Notes: generated by a model from the sequence alone, not told the origin. Positions 1-9,604 are shown, counted from the stretch's first letter. The stretch is 64,000 nt of DNA from Massilia sp. BSC265 (GCF_000740675.1 NZ_JPXI01000010.1:186001-250000), one strand, 5' to 3'. A program made the numbers and translations.

Positions 1-348
1 AAGAAAGGGCCGGTACGCCTGCGCGACCTGCCGCCGCTGCCGCTCGTGATCTTCCCGCGCGCCGCGGCCCCGGCCCTGCATGACGCCATCCTTTCCTGCT
101 TCCGCGCGGCCGGCGTCACCCCCGTCATCGGACAGGAAGCGCTGCAGATGCAGACCATCGTCAGCCTGGTCTCCGGCGGCATGGGATTGGCACTTGTGCC
201 ACAATCCGTGTCGAACCTGATGCGCGCAGGCGTAGAATACCGTGCCCTCGCCGACCCCACGCCGCTGACCGAGCTGGGGGCGGCCTGGCGCCGCGACAAC
301 GCCTCGCCGGTGCTCAGGGGCTTCCTGGATTTAATCGAGAAAGAGTAG
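1..348 (+). CDS. LysR-family transcriptional regulator, C-terminal part (cut by window start)
   Basis: The reading frame is open from the first base, so this is the 3' end of a gene whose DNA-binding half lies outside the window. The 115 visible residues match the second lobe of a LysR periplasmic-binding-like effector domain: a [10 protein letters not shown] segment near residues 60-70 is the usual 'G-hG-hhP' signature, followed by a closing segment with WRRDN and a final helix. The effector and target genes cannot be inferred. It ends 4 bases before lgt on the same strand, but lgt has its own plausible start, so co-transcription is possible and not shown. Confidence 0.8.
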   Translation, partial: KKGPVRLRDLPPLPLVIFPRAAAPALHDAILSCFRAAGVTPVIGQEALQMQTIVSLVSGGMGLALVPQSVSNLMRAGVEYRALADPTPLTELGAAWRRDNASPVLRGFLDLIEKE

Positions 349-352
349 AACG

Positions 353-1162
353 ATGCTAGTACACCCGCAGCCGGATCCCATCGCCTTTGCCATCGGACCG
401 GTGCAGATCCACTGGTATGGCCTGATGTACGTGGTGGCCTTCGCCCTGTTCCTGCTCCTGGGCCGCGTGCGCATCCGCCAGCCGCACATCGCCGCGCAGG
501 GCTGGAAGGCCGAGGACCTGGACGACATGCTGTTCTACGGCATGCTCGGTGTGGTGCTGGGCGGACGCCTGGGCGAAGTGCTGTTCTACCAGCCGCTCTA
601 CTTCCTCCAGCATCCGCTCGAGATCTTCATGGTCTGGCGCGGCGGCATGTCCTTCCACGGCGGCTTCCTGGGCGTCCTGATCGCCATGGCGCTGTGGGCG
701 CGCAAGTCCAGGCGCAACCTGCTCGACGTCTACGACTTCATCGCGCCGATGGTGCCGCTCGGGTATGCCGCGGGCCGCCTGGGCAACTTCATCAACGCCG
801 AGCTGCCGGGCCGCCTGGCCGACCCGAGCCTGCCCTGGGCCATGCTGTGGCCGGGCGTCGAAGGCCCGCGCCATCCCTCGCCGCTGTACCAGATGCTGCT
901 CGACGGGATCGTCGTCTTCCTGATCCTGTGGCCCTACGCGCGCAAGCAGCGCCCGCGCCTGGCCGTTGGCGCCATGTTCACCCTGCTGTATGGCTGCGCG
1001 CGCTTCACTACCGAGTACTTCCGCGTGCCGGACTGGGAAACCACCGTGCTCGGGATGCCGATCACCTCGGGCCAGGTGCTGTCGCTGCCGATGATCGTCG
1101 GCGCACTGATCATGCTGGCCTGGGCTTACCGCCAGCCGGACGGCCGCCCGGCGCACGCCTGA
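353..1162 (+). CDS. lgt: Prolipoprotein diacylglyceryl transferase
   Basis: Inner-membrane enzyme that moves diacylglycerol from phosphatidylglycerol onto the lipobox cysteine of prolipoproteins, the first step of lipoprotein maturation. The 269-residue length is typical. Seen in the sequence: several hydrophobic helices, the SFHGG motif at residues 100-104 (its histidine corresponds to His103 of E. coli Lgt), the family signature [10 protein letters not shown] at 141-150 with the essential Arg and Asn, and a C-terminal TEYFR motif. It abuts the convergent kinase gene with no spacer; the two stop codons meet in a TGATCA. The lipoprotein at 19893 is one possible substrate. Confidence 0.97.
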   Translation: MLVHPQPDPIAFAIGPVQIHWYGLMYVVAFALFLLLGRVRIRQPHIAAQGWKAEDLDDMLFYGMLGVVLGGRLGEVLFYQPLYFLQHPLEIFMVWRGGMSFHGGFLGVLIAMALWARKSRRNLLDVYDFIAPMVPLGYAAGRLGNFINAELPGRLADPSLPWAMLWPGVEGPRHPSPLYQMLLDGIVVFLILWPYARKQRPRLAVGAMFTLLYGCARFTTEYFRVPDWETTVLGMPITSGQVLSLPMIVGALIMLAWAYRQPDGRPAHA

Positions 1163-3325
1163 TCATCGAGCGTCCAACGCCCGCTGCAGGTCTTCCAGCG
1201 TAGCTGGTTTGGTCAGGTGCAGGTCGAAGCCTGCACCGAGCGCCTGGGCCACGTCCGCGCGCTGGCCGTAACCTGTCAGCGCCACCAGCCGCAAGCCCGG
1301 CTCCCGCGCGCGCAGGATCGCTGCCAGAGCGTAACCATCCATGTCGGGCAGGCCGATGTCCAGGATCGCGACATCCGGCGGCTGCCTTCTTACCTCGTCC
1401 ACCGCCTTCATCGCCGTGCCCGCGATGCGCACCCTGTGCCCGAGATGGGCGAGCACCGCGGCCGTCGCGCCTGCGGCATCCAGGTTGTCGTCCACCACCA
1501 GCACGTCCAGGGCCTGCGCCGGCGACGCATCGGCGGCCTTGCCTTCCTGCGTTGCCGCCACCCCGAGCGGCAGCACCACCTCGAAGCAGCTACCCTTGCC
1601 CGGTCCCTCGCTATGGGCCGATACCGTCCCGCCGTGCAGCTCGACGATGCGACGCACGATCGCCAGGCCAAGCCCGAGCCCGCCGGTATGGCGCGCCAGC
1701 GGCTGCGGCGCCTGGAAAAAGGGATCGAAAACGCGTTCCAGCATCTCCCGGTCCATGCCGACGCCGTCATCGCTCACGGCCAGGCGCGCAGCGCCACCCT
1801 CGACGCCGAGCCGGACGCGCGTCGTCTCCTTGCCGAATCGCGCCGCGTTCGACAGCAGGTTGTTCAGCACCTGCGTCAGGCGGCTTTCGTCGCCCATGAC
1901 CCATGCGGCCTCGGGTACCGTCGCCTCCACCGGCCTGCCGGGAAAGGACGCCACGACGTGGCGCACGACTTCGGCCAGGTTGACAGGACGCAGCTCGATC
2001 TGCAGTTTGCCGCTGGCGATGCGCGAGACGTCGAGCAGGTCGTCGACCAGGCGCCGGAGGTGGTTGACCTGGCGGCGCATGATGGTCCGCTCGCGCTGGC
2101 TCGATGCCTCGTTGCGCATGTCCATCAAATCGAGCGAGGCGACGATGGGACTGAGCGGATTGCGCAACTCATGACCGAGCATGGCCAGGAATTCATCCTT
2201 CACCCGGCTGGCATCCCGGCTGTCCTCGAGCGCGCGCTCGAGCGATGCCAGTAGTTGCGAGCGTTCCGCTTCGTGCGCATCGCGCTGCACGGCGGCTGCC
2301 TGGAGGGACTGCTGCATCTGGACGATCTCGGTCACACGGGAAGGAGCCACCGTTACCGCCTGTCCCGCTCCGAGGGCCGCGGTACCTCGTTGAAGGTGGC
2401 GGAACGAGCGCACGATGCGTCCGGCGAGCAGGCTGGCGACCAGCGCGCACACCAGCAGCGAAGCCGCCAGGCCGGATGCGTAGAACGCGATCCCGTGCAG
2501 CGAGGCTGGCGCCAGCGCCGCGCGCGGAACGCCGATCGCCACCGACCAGCCATAGCGCGACCGGATGACGGCGCTCGAGACCGGGTCGCCTTCGAGTGTG
2601 ACGGTTTCGCCGACGGCCTCCGGCCGGGCGCGCTGCCACAATTCCGCGAGCGAAGGACTGGGCGGCGCGCCGACGGCCTGCTGCTGGCGTTTCGAACGGG
2701 CGACGACCCTGCCGGCACTGTCCATGATGGCGATCACGGAACTCGACGGTAGTTTCTGGCGTTCGATCACACGCAGCATGCGGCCAGGCTCGATCACGGC
2801 GCTCAGGACATAGTCGCGGCCAGCACCATCCTCGACCGGAATCCGCACCGGGAAGGCGAAGCGCCCACCCTGCCCCCGGATGACGCGGCCTGCAACCGGC
2901 GTGCGTCTTTCCGTCGCCAGTCGCAGGCTGTCCGGATCGACGATACGCACTCCCTGCGTGCCAAAAGGATCTGCGGTACGAAACAGCACCGCACCGCTGG
3001 CGTCGGTCAGGACGGCTGCCAGCCACTCGGGCTGGGCGGCCACCTGGGTGCGTGCGACTTCATAAAAGGCACGCAGCTCGCCGGACGTCATGGCAGGCAT
3101 GCGCGCCATGCTGTTGAGCGCGGCCACCGAGCCATCCAGCTCGGCATCGACGGCACTGGACAGCGCGCGGGCGAGGTCGAGCAGGTAGCCCTCCTGCTCG
3201 CGCTGCTGGGATTCGCTGACCAGGTGCAGGCCCCATACGCCCAGCAGCGCCAGCGGCAGCAGGCCGAGGGCGGTCAGCAGCACGAGCAGGCGCCGAAGCG
3301 AAACGGTGGAGCTTGCAGCGGCCAT
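1163..3325 (-). CDS. Hybrid sensor histidine kinase with C-terminal receiver
   Basis: A 720-residue membrane kinase. Order of parts: transmembrane helix near residues 12-34; a periplasmic region at 35-280 of the size and style of a double-Cache sensor; a second helix near 283-302; a linker or degenerate HAMP; a HisKA domain with phospho-acceptor His385 in FLAMLGHELRNP; an HATPase domain with N-box NNLLSNAARF and glycine boxes DDGVGMD and GGLGLGL; and a C-terminal receiver with LVVDDN and phospho-acceptor Asp656 in AILDIGLPDMDG. No DNA-binding output or partner regulator lies beside it, so signal flow probably goes through a phosphotransfer protein elsewhere. The ligand is unknown. Confidence 0.92.
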   Translation of the reverse strand: MAAASSTVSLRRLLVLLTALGLLPLALLGVWGLHLVSESQQREQEGYLLDLARALSSAVDAELDGSVAALNSMARMPAMTSGELRAFYEVARTQVAAQPEWLAAVLTDASGAVLFRTADPFGTQGVRIVDPDSLRLATERRTPVAGRVIRGQGGRFAFPVRIPVEDGAGRDYVLSAVIEPGRMLRVIERQKLPSSSVIAIMDSAGRVVARSKRQQQAVGAPPSPSLAELWQRARPEAVGETVTLEGDPVSSAVIRSRYGWSVAIGVPRAALAPASLHGIAFYASGLAASLLVCALVASLLAGRIVRSFRHLQRGTAALGAGQAVTVAPSRVTEIVQMQQSLQAAAVQRDAHEAERSQLLASLERALEDSRDASRVKDEFLAMLGHELRNPLSPIVASLDLMDMRNEASSQRERTIMRRQVNHLRRLVDDLLDVSRIASGKLQIELRPVNLAEVVRHVVASFPGRPVEATVPEAAWVMGDESRLTQVLNNLLSNAARFGKETTRVRLGVEGGAARLAVSDDGVGMDREMLERVFDPFFQAPQPLARHTGGLGLGLAIVRRIVELHGGTVSAHSEGPGKGSCFEVVLPLGVAATQEGKAADASPAQALDVLVVDDNLDAAGATAAVLAHLGHRVRIAGTAMKAVDEVRRQPPDVAILDIGLPDMDGYALAAILRAREPGLRLVALTGYGQRADVAQALGAGFDLHLTKPATLEDLQRALDAR

Positions 3326-3404
3326 AACTTGCCTTAAGTCAAAAAGACATTATAGGCATAGTTATGTGACGGCTTCCCGCAAGCTTCGGAAAACCGCGGG
3401 ACAA

Positions 3405-3752
3405 TTATTCGTCGAAGTCTTCGGCCAGGTTCTTCCAGCCGCGGCTCTTGGCGAAGGCCGCGAATTCCTCGGGCGCCTCGAGCACGATCACCTGGCTCTC
3501 CTGCAGACCGGGGTCGCTGTGGCCGAAGTCCGGGCCACGATAGCCGAGCGCGCGCAAGCGGTCGACGAGCTGGCGCACCAGCACCGTGTCCTTGTACGCG
3601 CCGGGGTCCAGCCGGGCCTTGAAATCGACATACACGTCGATGATCCCGTAGCCCTCGTCGAAAATGCGGATCGCCTTGACGTCGAGGGTACGGCCGTTGC
3701 CGTCCTTGGCCTGGAAGGGGCCGGACAGCTCGATGTCGGAATTGGTCGTCAT
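3405..3752 (-). CDS. Conserved hypothetical protein, 115 aa
   Basis: I do not recognise a named family. The start chosen is the ATG at 3752 (MTTNSD); the frame stays open upstream, but that part is proline/arginine-rich and looks non-coding. The protein is acidic, soluble and mixed alpha/beta, with no signal peptide or membrane segment. The first 45 residues (SGPFQAKDGNGRTLDVK...) read like a small beta-sheet unit, and the C-terminus ends WKNLAEDFDE. It lies between the kinase and the DUF4287 gene on the same strand, 35 bases downstream of the latter, so the two may form a small operon. Confidence 0.65.
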   Translation of the reverse strand: MTTNSDIELSGPFQAKDGNGRTLDVKAIRIFDEGYGIIDVYVDFKARLDPGAYKDTVLVRQLVDRLRALGYRGPDFGHSDPGLQESQVIVLEAPEEFAAFAKSRGWKNLAEDFDE

Positions 3753-3787
3753 GGCGCCAGCATACCACCGCCCCGGCCGGGTGGCGT

Positions 3788-4003
3788 TCAGGACGTGCGC
3801 GCCGCCAGGTGATGGGCGACCAGGGCATTCGCATGGCCATGGCCGAGACCGTGTTCGGCCTTGAGCCAGCCCACCAGTTCCATATGCTTCATGCCCGGCT
3901 TTCCCTCCAGCAGGCCCAGCCAGTGCGCCACAGGCTGCCCGTATCTTTTCTCGATCGAGGGGAAGTAGGAAGCCGGACCTTGCGGCCTTGTCTTTTCGGT
4001 CAT
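3788..4003 (-). CDS. DUF4287 domain protein, 71 aa
   Basis: A small soluble protein matching the DUF4287 family: YFPSIEKRYGQP near residues 13-24, HWLGLLE, then KHMELVGWLKAEHGLGHGHANALVAHHL at the end (family hallmark GHGHANALVAH). No biochemical function is established that I know of; relatives occur alone or fused to DUF5655-like domains. ATG at 4003 is chosen because it opens the conserved part; an upstream in-frame extension is possible but lacks family-like sequence. It is divergent from the cytochrome gene across a 104-base gap. Confidence 0.8.
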   Translation of the reverse strand: MTEKTRPQGPASYFPSIEKRYGQPVAHWLGLLEGKPGMKHMELVGWLKAEHGLGHGHANALVAHHLAARTS

Positions 4004-4107
4004 AATGCTCTCCGTGCATTGTTGAAGGGTGCCTGCCTTGTCACGACGAACGGCAGGGGCGGGTTTCGACATGCGCCGCACGATATCAATGGGGAGACGA
4101 TAAGGAC

Positions 4108-5400
4108 ATGGAGCGGCCAGGACGCGCGCGGCGCAATCGACGGTGGCTGGCGCTGGCCGCGCTGGCCCTGCTGGCGCTGGCCGCGTTCTTCACCATGTGG
4201 CGCCCCGCCCTGCCCGCGCAGGCAGCGCCCGCCCGCTTCGACACCGCGATGGTGGCGCGCGGCGCCAAGCTGTCCAGGCTCGGGATGTGCGCGGCCTGCC
4301 ACACCGTCGACCCGAGCAAACCCTTCGCCGGCGGCCTGGCCTTGAAGACACCCTTCGGCACCGTCCACAGCACCAACATCACGCCGCACGCAGGCACCGG
4401 CATCGGCGGCTGGAGCCTGGAAGCTTTCGACCGCTCGATGCGCCAGGGCGTCTCGCGCGACGGCCGCCTGCTCTACCCGGCCTTTCCCTACAACCACTAC
4501 ACGAAGCTGGCACCGAGCGACATGCGCGCCCTGTACGCCTACTTCATGACGCGTCCGGCCCTCGCCGCCCCGGCGCGCGAGAACCGGATGCGCTTTCCCT
4601 TCGGCTTCCGTCCCCTGGTCGCCTTCTGGAACCTGCTTTACCTTGACGAATCCCCCTGGCAGCCGGACGCGCGCCAATCGGCCGAATGGAACCGCGGCGC
4701 CTACGTCGCCAACGTGCTGGCCCACTGCAGCGCGTGCCACACGCCGCGCACCCTGCTCGGCGGCCCGGACCTGGAGCGCCGGTTCGACGGCGGCGATGCC
4801 GGGGGCTGGTACGCACCCGCGCTCAATGCGCGTTCTCCGTCGCCGCTGCCGTGGACGCGCGAGCACCTGCTGGCCTACCTGCGCACCGGCATCGCCCCCG
4901 AGCACGCCGTGGCCGGGGGGCCGATGCAGAACGTGGTCGTCAACCTCGGCCAGGCCGATCCCGCCGACGTCGCCGCCCTCGCCACCTACATCCACGGTTA
5001 CCTGGCACAAGCCCCGGCCCGCGCGACGCCCGCGCGGCAGGCCGGCCCGCTGCCCCAGCCTGCCGACAATGATCCCGAATTGGCGCGCATGCGCCTCGGC
5101 TACGAGACCTATACGATGGCCTGCGCCAGCTGCCACGATGCCGGGCGCGGCCCCAGTTCCGGTGCTGCGCTGCAGCTGCAGAAGGCAGTGGCCCTGTACG
5201 ACCCGGACCCGCGCAGCCTGGTCCGCATCATCCGCAAAGGCATCGTGCCGCCCGAGGGCGAACCGGGGCGCTGGATGCCGGGTTTTGCCGCGCTGCTGGG
5301 CGACGAGCAGGTAACGGCGCTGGCGGCCTACCTGCGCCGCTACGGCGCAGGGGCCGAGCCCTGGCCGGAGCTGGACGATACGGTGAAAGAAACGAGGTAA
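4108..5400 (+). CDS. Triheme cytochrome c subunit of a periplasmic dehydrogenase
   Basis: Membrane-anchored electron acceptor for the molybdenum hydroxylase encoded just downstream. A single N-terminal helix (residues 13-30) anchors it; the rest is periplasmic. Three heme c sites are visible: CAACH at 61-65, CSACH at 207-211 and CASCH at 339-343, the arrangement of alcohol/aldehyde dehydrogenase cytochrome subunits (about 430 residues, as here). By family analogy it passes electrons to ubiquinone or a terminal oxidase. It starts the operon; the 2Fe-2S gene begins 2 bases after its stop. In many genomes the cytochrome gene comes last, so the order is mildly unusual. Confidence 0.93.
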   Translation: MERPGRARRNRRWLALAALALLALAAFFTMWRPALPAQAAPARFDTAMVARGAKLSRLGMCAACHTVDPSKPFAGGLALKTPFGTVHSTNITPHAGTGIGGWSLEAFDRSMRQGVSRDGRLLYPAFPYNHYTKLAPSDMRALYAYFMTRPALAAPARENRMRFPFGFRPLVAFWNLLYLDESPWQPDARQSAEWNRGAYVANVLAHCSACHTPRTLLGGPDLERRFDGGDAGGWYAPALNARSPSPLPWTREHLLAYLRTGIAPEHAVAGGPMQNVVVNLGQADPADVAALATYIHGYLAQAPARATPARQAGPLPQPADNDPELARMRLGYETYTMACASCHDAGRGPSSGAALQLQKAVALYDPDPRSLVRIIRKGIVPPEGEPGRWMPGFAALLGDEQVTALAAYLRRYGAGAEPWPELDDTVKETR

Positions 5401-5402
5401 GA

Positions 5403-5891
5403 ATGGCTAGCTTCACGCTGCAGGTCAACGGCAAGCCGCACGAGGTCGACGTCGACGCCGACACGCCGCTGCTCTACGTGCTGCGCAACGACCTGAAACT
5501 CAATGGCGCCAAGTTCGGCTGCGGCCTCGGGCAGTGCGGCTCCTGCACCGTCATGCTCGACAAGGAGCCCGTTATGTCCTGCCTGCTGCCGGTATCGATG
5601 GTCGGCAAGCGCGCCGTGCGCACCGTGGAATCCGGCGGCACGCGCTGGGTGCCGAGCGTGGTGCTGCAGCAGGCCTTCATCGAGGAGCAGGCGGCGCAGT
5701 GCGGCTACTGCATCGCCGGCATGATCATGCGCGCCACCGCCCTGTTCGAGCAGGTGGCCTCGCCCACCGATGCCCAGATCAAGGCCTGGATGCAGCCGCA
5801 TTTGTGCCGCTGCGGCACCCACCTGCGCATCCTGCGCGCGGTGCGCCGCGCCGCCGACGTGCTCAAGGCCCAGCCGATCCGGAACTACTGA
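5403..5891 (+). CDS. (2Fe-2S) subunit of xanthine-dehydrogenase-family hydroxylase (IorA/CoxS-like)
   Basis: Small iron-sulfur subunit that relays electrons from the molybdenum centre to the cytochrome. The plant-type ferredoxin cluster ligands are Cys40, Cys45, Cys48 and Cys60; the second, all-helical cluster uses Cys100, Cys103, Cys135 and Cys137 (QCGYC and LCRCG). At 162 residues it is the usual length for the isoquinoline 1-oxidoreductase alpha / aldehyde dehydrogenase small subunit group. It has no export signal, so it probably crosses by hitch-hiking with the Tat-exported large subunit. A GAGG ribosome site precedes it. Its TGA shares a base with the next ATG, implying translational coupling. 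Confidence 0.94.
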   Translation: MASFTLQVNGKPHEVDVDADTPLLYVLRNDLKLNGAKFGCGLGQCGSCTVMLDKEPVMSCLLPVSMVGKRAVRTVESGGTRWVPSVVLQQAFIEEQAAQCGYCIAGMIMRATALFEQVASPTDAQIKAWMQPHLCRCGTHLRILRAVRRAADVLKAQPIRNY

Positions 5892-8107
5892 TGACGGCGA
5901 ACGATCCCACTACGCGCCCGGGCCGGCGCCGCTTCCTGGCCGGCGGCGGCGCCCTGACGCTGTCCTTCGCGCTGCCGCTGCGCGCGGCGCCGGACGCACT
6001 GCCGGACGCACTGCCGGGCAGCCTGGAGCGCGAACCCTGGCTCGACGCCTGGATCCGCGTGGGCGCCGACAACCGCGTCACGGTCTTCACCGGCAAGGTC
6101 GAGCTGGGCCAGGGCATCAAGACCGCGCTGCTGCAGGTGGCCGCCCACGAACTGCAGATCGATCCCGGGCGCCTGGTGCTGGAAACCGCCGACACCGCGC
6201 GCTCGCCCGACGAGGGCTACACGGCAGGCAGCCACTCGATGCAGGACAGCGCCACCGCCATTCGCCACGCGGCCGCACAGGTGCGCGCCCTGCTGCACGA
6301 GCGAGCCGCCGCGCGTCTCAAGGTGCCGGCCGCCACGCTGGTGCAGGACAACAGCGTGTTCCGCACCCCCGACGGCCGGCGCGTGAGCTTCAGCGAACTG
6401 GTGGCCGGCAGCGATCAGCACGTGCGCGCCGCCAACGCCCTGCCGCCGCGCAGTCCCGAGGCGCGGCGCCACATCGGCGTGACGCTGCCGCGGGTCGACA
6501 TCCCGGGCAAGCTGAAGGGATATGTGGCCTACGTGCAGGACCTGCGCCTGCCCGGCATGATGCATGGCCGCGTGGTGCGCCCGCCCTCCCCGCATGCGCG
6601 CCTGCTGGGCCTCGACAAGGCCGCGGTGGCGCGCCTTCCCGGCGTGCTGGAAATCGTGCACGACGGCCGCTTCCTGGCCGTGATCGCCGACGAGGAATAC
6701 CGCGCGGTGAAGGCCGCCAGGGCGCTGGCGCGCGCCGCGCGCTGGGAAGTCCCGGCCAGCCTGCCCGCCGGACGCGACCTGGCCGCAACGGTGCGCAGCC
6801 TGCCCTCGACACCGCAGCAGGTCCTGGCCCAGGGCAAGCCCGGCGCGTCCGGCAGGCGCGTACGCGCCAGCTACACCCGCCCCTTCCAGCTGCATGCCTC
6901 GATCGGCCCCTCATGCGCGATCGCACTGCTGGAGGAAGGCCGTTACACGGTATGGACGCACTCGCAGGGCGTGTTCCCGCTGCGCGGCGCGCTGGCCGAG
7001 CTGCTGGGGGCGCCCGTCGAGGCAGTACGCTGCATCCACGCCGAGGGTTCCGGCTGCTACGGCCACAACGGGGCCGACGACGTCGCCGCCGACGCGGTGC
7101 TGATGGCGCGCGCCTTTCCCGGCCTGCCGATCCGGGTGCAGTGGATGCGCGAGGACGAACACGCCTGGGAACCCTTCGGCCCGGCCATGGTGGCGGACGT
7201 CGCGGCCACGCTCGATGCGGCGGGCGCCATCGTCGACTGGCAGTACGAAGTCTGGAGCCAGCCGCACAACACCCGGCCCGGCAAGGCCGGCAACCTGCTG
7301 GCGGCCACCCTGCTGGCAAAGCCCTTCGCGCCGCCCACGCCGACGCCGATCCCGCAACCCCAGGGCAGCGGCGACCGCAATGCCATCCCTTATTACGTGC
7401 TGCCGAACGCGCGCGTGACCCACCGCTTCCAGCCGGCCGGGCCCTTCCGCACCTCGGCGCTGCGCTCGCTGGGCGCCTATTGCAACGTGTTCGCGATCGA
7501 AAGTTTCATGGACGAGCTGGCACATGCGGCCGGCCTGGACCCGGTGGCCTTCCGCCTGCGTCACCTGGCCGATCCGCGCGCCATCGAGGTGGTCAAGCTG
7601 GCCGCGGCGAAGTTCGGCTGGAACGGCTACAGGAAGACCGCCCGGCGCGGGCGCGGCTTTGCGTTTGCGCGCTACAAGAACCTGGCCGCCTTCTGCGCCA
7701 TCGCGCTGGAAGTCGAGGTGGCGCTGGACACCGGCTTCGTGCGCATCGTGCGCGCGGACGCCGCCGTCGATTGCGGCGAAGTGGTGAGTCCCGACGGAGT
7801 GCGCAACCAGATCGAGGGCGGCATCATCCAATCAAGCAGCTGGACCCTGCTGGAGCAGGTCCGCTTCGATGCCGGCCAGGTCCTCAGCCAGGACTGGGCC
7901 GGCTATCCGATCCTGCGCTTCAACGGCGTGCCGGACCGCGTCAGCGTGCACCTGGTCGACCGTCCGGGCCAGCCTTTCCTCGGCACCGGCGAGGCGGCCC
8001 AGGGGCCGGCCGCGGCGGCCTTGGCCAATGCGGTGGCGGATGCCTGCGGCAAAAGGGTGCGCGATTTGCCGCTCAATCGTGAGCGCATGCGCCGGCTGGC
8101 TACGTAG
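5891..8107 (+). CDS. Molybdopterin-binding large subunit of xanthine-dehydrogenase-family hydroxylase (IorB-like), Tat-exported
   Basis: Catalytic subunit (738 aa) carrying the Mo-cytosine dinucleotide cofactor; oxidises an aldehyde or N-heterocycle, exact substrate unknown. The start is the ATG at 5891, overlapping the upstream stop, because it opens a twin-arginine signal (RRRFLAGGG near residues 12-20 followed by a hydrophobic stretch). Family features: KVELGQGIKTALLQVAAHEL near residues 75-95, the GSGCYGHNGADDVAADAV cofactor-binding segment in the middle, and the catalytic glutamate in GTGEAAQGPAAAAL near the C-terminus. Length and operon partners fit the isoquinoline 1-oxidoreductase beta or membrane aldehyde dehydrogenase class. 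No cofactor-assembly gene is in view. Confidence 0.93.
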   Translation: MTANDPTTRPGRRRFLAGGGALTLSFALPLRAAPDALPDALPGSLEREPWLDAWIRVGADNRVTVFTGKVELGQGIKTALLQVAAHELQIDPGRLVLETADTARSPDEGYTAGSHSMQDSATAIRHAAAQVRALLHERAAARLKVPAATLVQDNSVFRTPDGRRVSFSELVAGSDQHVRAANALPPRSPEARRHIGVTLPRVDIPGKLKGYVAYVQDLRLPGMMHGRVVRPPSPHARLLGLDKAAVARLPGVLEIVHDGRFLAVIADEEYRAVKAARALARAARWEVPASLPAGRDLAATVRSLPSTPQQVLAQGKPGASGRRVRASYTRPFQLHASIGPSCAIALLEEGRYTVWTHSQGVFPLRGALAELLGAPVEAVRCIHAEGSGCYGHNGADDVAADAVLMARAFPGLPIRVQWMREDEHAWEPFGPAMVADVAATLDAAGAIVDWQYEVWSQPHNTRPGKAGNLLAATLLAKPFAPPTPTPIPQPQGSGDRNAIPYYVLPNARVTHRFQPAGPFRTSALRSLGAYCNVFAIESFMDELAHAAGLDPVAFRLRHLADPRAIEVVKLAAAKFGWNGYRKTARRGRGFAFARYKNLAAFCAIALEVEVALDTGFVRIVRADAAVDCGEVVSPDGVRNQIEGGIIQSSSWTLLEQVRFDAGQVLSQDWAGYPILRFNGVPDRVSVHLVDRPGQPFLGTGEAAQGPAAAALANAVADACGKRVRDLPLNRERMRRLAT

Positions 8108-8118
8108 ACATGGATTTT

Positions 8119-8147
8119 CGTAGGGTGGGCGGCTTTGCCGCCCACGC
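8119..8147. repeat. REP-like palindrome, copy 1
   Basis: GTGGGCGGC-TTT-GCCGCCCAC (8125-8145) is a perfect 9-bp stem with a 3-base loop, preceded by CGTAGG. Related GTAGGG palindromes occur at 9559-9590 and 36119-36150. They are intergenic, which fits repetitive extragenic palindromes of the kind moved by RAYT transposases; none of those enzymes is in the window. Here it lies just after the Mo-subunit stop, where it could also protect or terminate the transcript. Confidence 0.75.
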
Positions 8148-8213
8148 GGCGATCGTTTTCGGGCAAGAAGTCGTGCGCGGTGATCTTGCAGCTGCTTGAA
8201 CGCGCGGGCGGGA

Positions 8214-8264
8214 GACCGTGATCTGGTCCACTGGACCGTGATCTAGTCCACCGGACTAGATCAC
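8214..8264. repeat. Tandem 20-bp repeat merging into a perfect 12-bp palindrome
   Basis: Two adjacent 20-base units (8214-8233 and 8234-8253; each begins GACCGTGATCT, 18 of 20 positions equal) run into GTGATCTAGTCC-ACC-GGACTAGATCAC (8238-8264), a perfect 12-bp inverted repeat. It ends 3 bases beyond the stop of the TSUP gene, in the gap between two convergent genes. There is no T-run, so a Rho-independent terminator is unlikely; a hairpin barrier or a protein-binding site are possible. Confidence 0.7.
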
Positions 8265-8267
8265 CCC

Positions 8268-9073
8268 CTACGGGTTGACCGCCTTCCAGAACATGTAGGC
8301 CGCAAGCAGGTACAGGATCACCGCGAACACCTTCTGCAACTGGCGCACCGGCATCTTGTGCGCGGTGCGCGCCCCGACCGGCGCCATCGTCACGCTGGCC
8401 AGCACGATGATGGCCAGCGCCGGCAGGTAGATGAAGCCGAGCGAGTAGGCCGGCAGTCCCGGCTCGCCCCAGCCGAACCAGATGTTCGACAGCGTTCCCG
8501 ACAGCGCGATCGGAAAGCCCAGCGCCGCACTGGTGGCCACCGCATTGTGGATGCGCACCCCGCACCAGGTCATGAAGGGCACCGACACGAAGCCGCCGCC
8601 CGCGCCGACGATGCCCGACAGGGTGCCGATCAGGCCACCGGCCGCGAACATGCCCGGCGTGCCCGGCAGCTCGCGCGCCGCGGCGGGCTTTTTCCCGATC
8701 AGCATCTGGGTCGCCGAGAAGGCGACGAACAGGCCGAAGAAGGCTGCCAGCACGGTGGAATCCATCTGCTTGCCGATCCAGGGCCCGATCCAGGAACCGA
8801 TCAGGATGCCGGGCGCCAGCAGCTTCACCACCGGCCACAGGACCGCGCCATGCTTGTGGTGGGCGCGCACCGAGGAGAGCGACGTGAACAGGATGGTCGC
8901 GAGCGAGGTGGCGATCGCCATGTGGATGGTCAGTTCCGGCGCAAAACCGCGCGCGGTGAAGATCATCGTGATGAAGGGGACCAGCACCATGCCGCCGCCG
9001 ATGCCGAGCAATCCGGCCGCGAAGCCGCCGAAGGTGCCCATCGCCAGCAGGGCCAGGATCATCATCGGGTCCA

Positions 9074-9074
<1 letters not shown>
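8268..9074 (-). CDS. TauE/SafE (TSUP) family membrane permease
   Basis: A 268-residue polytopic membrane protein. The N-terminal half has GFAAGLLGIGGGMVLVP (about residues 17-33) and the second half repeats it as GTLSGIVGAGGGFVSVP, the duplicated signature of the TSUP family, whose members move sulfite, sulfonates or other organic acids. The substrate is not deducible. The start is ATG 9074, sharing one base with the upstream EVE gene's TGA, so the two are translationally coupled. Confidence 0.93.
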
Positions 9075-9544
<470 letters not shown>

Positions 9545-9558
9545 CCGATCTCCATCGA

Positions 9559-9590
9559 CGTAGGGCGGTCGGCGGAGCCGACCACCCTGC
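9559..9590. repeat. REP-like palindrome, copy 2
   Basis: GGTCGGC-GGA-GCCGACC (9567-9583) with flanking CGTAGGGC on the left and ACCCTGC on the right, the same GTAGGG/CCCT frame as the copies at 8119 and 36119 but with a changed core. It lies between the EVE start codon and the 6S RNA terminator. Confidence 0.65.
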
Positions 9591-9604
9591 AAAACCATGA
9601 ACAA

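Noticed and set aside
4108..8107. The cytochrome/Fe-S/Mo operon as carbon monoxide dehydrogenase
   Set aside because: The FAD-containing medium subunit is missing, the Mo subunit has a Tat signal and the partner is a triheme cytochrome; this fits the isoquinoline/aldehyde oxidoreductase type.
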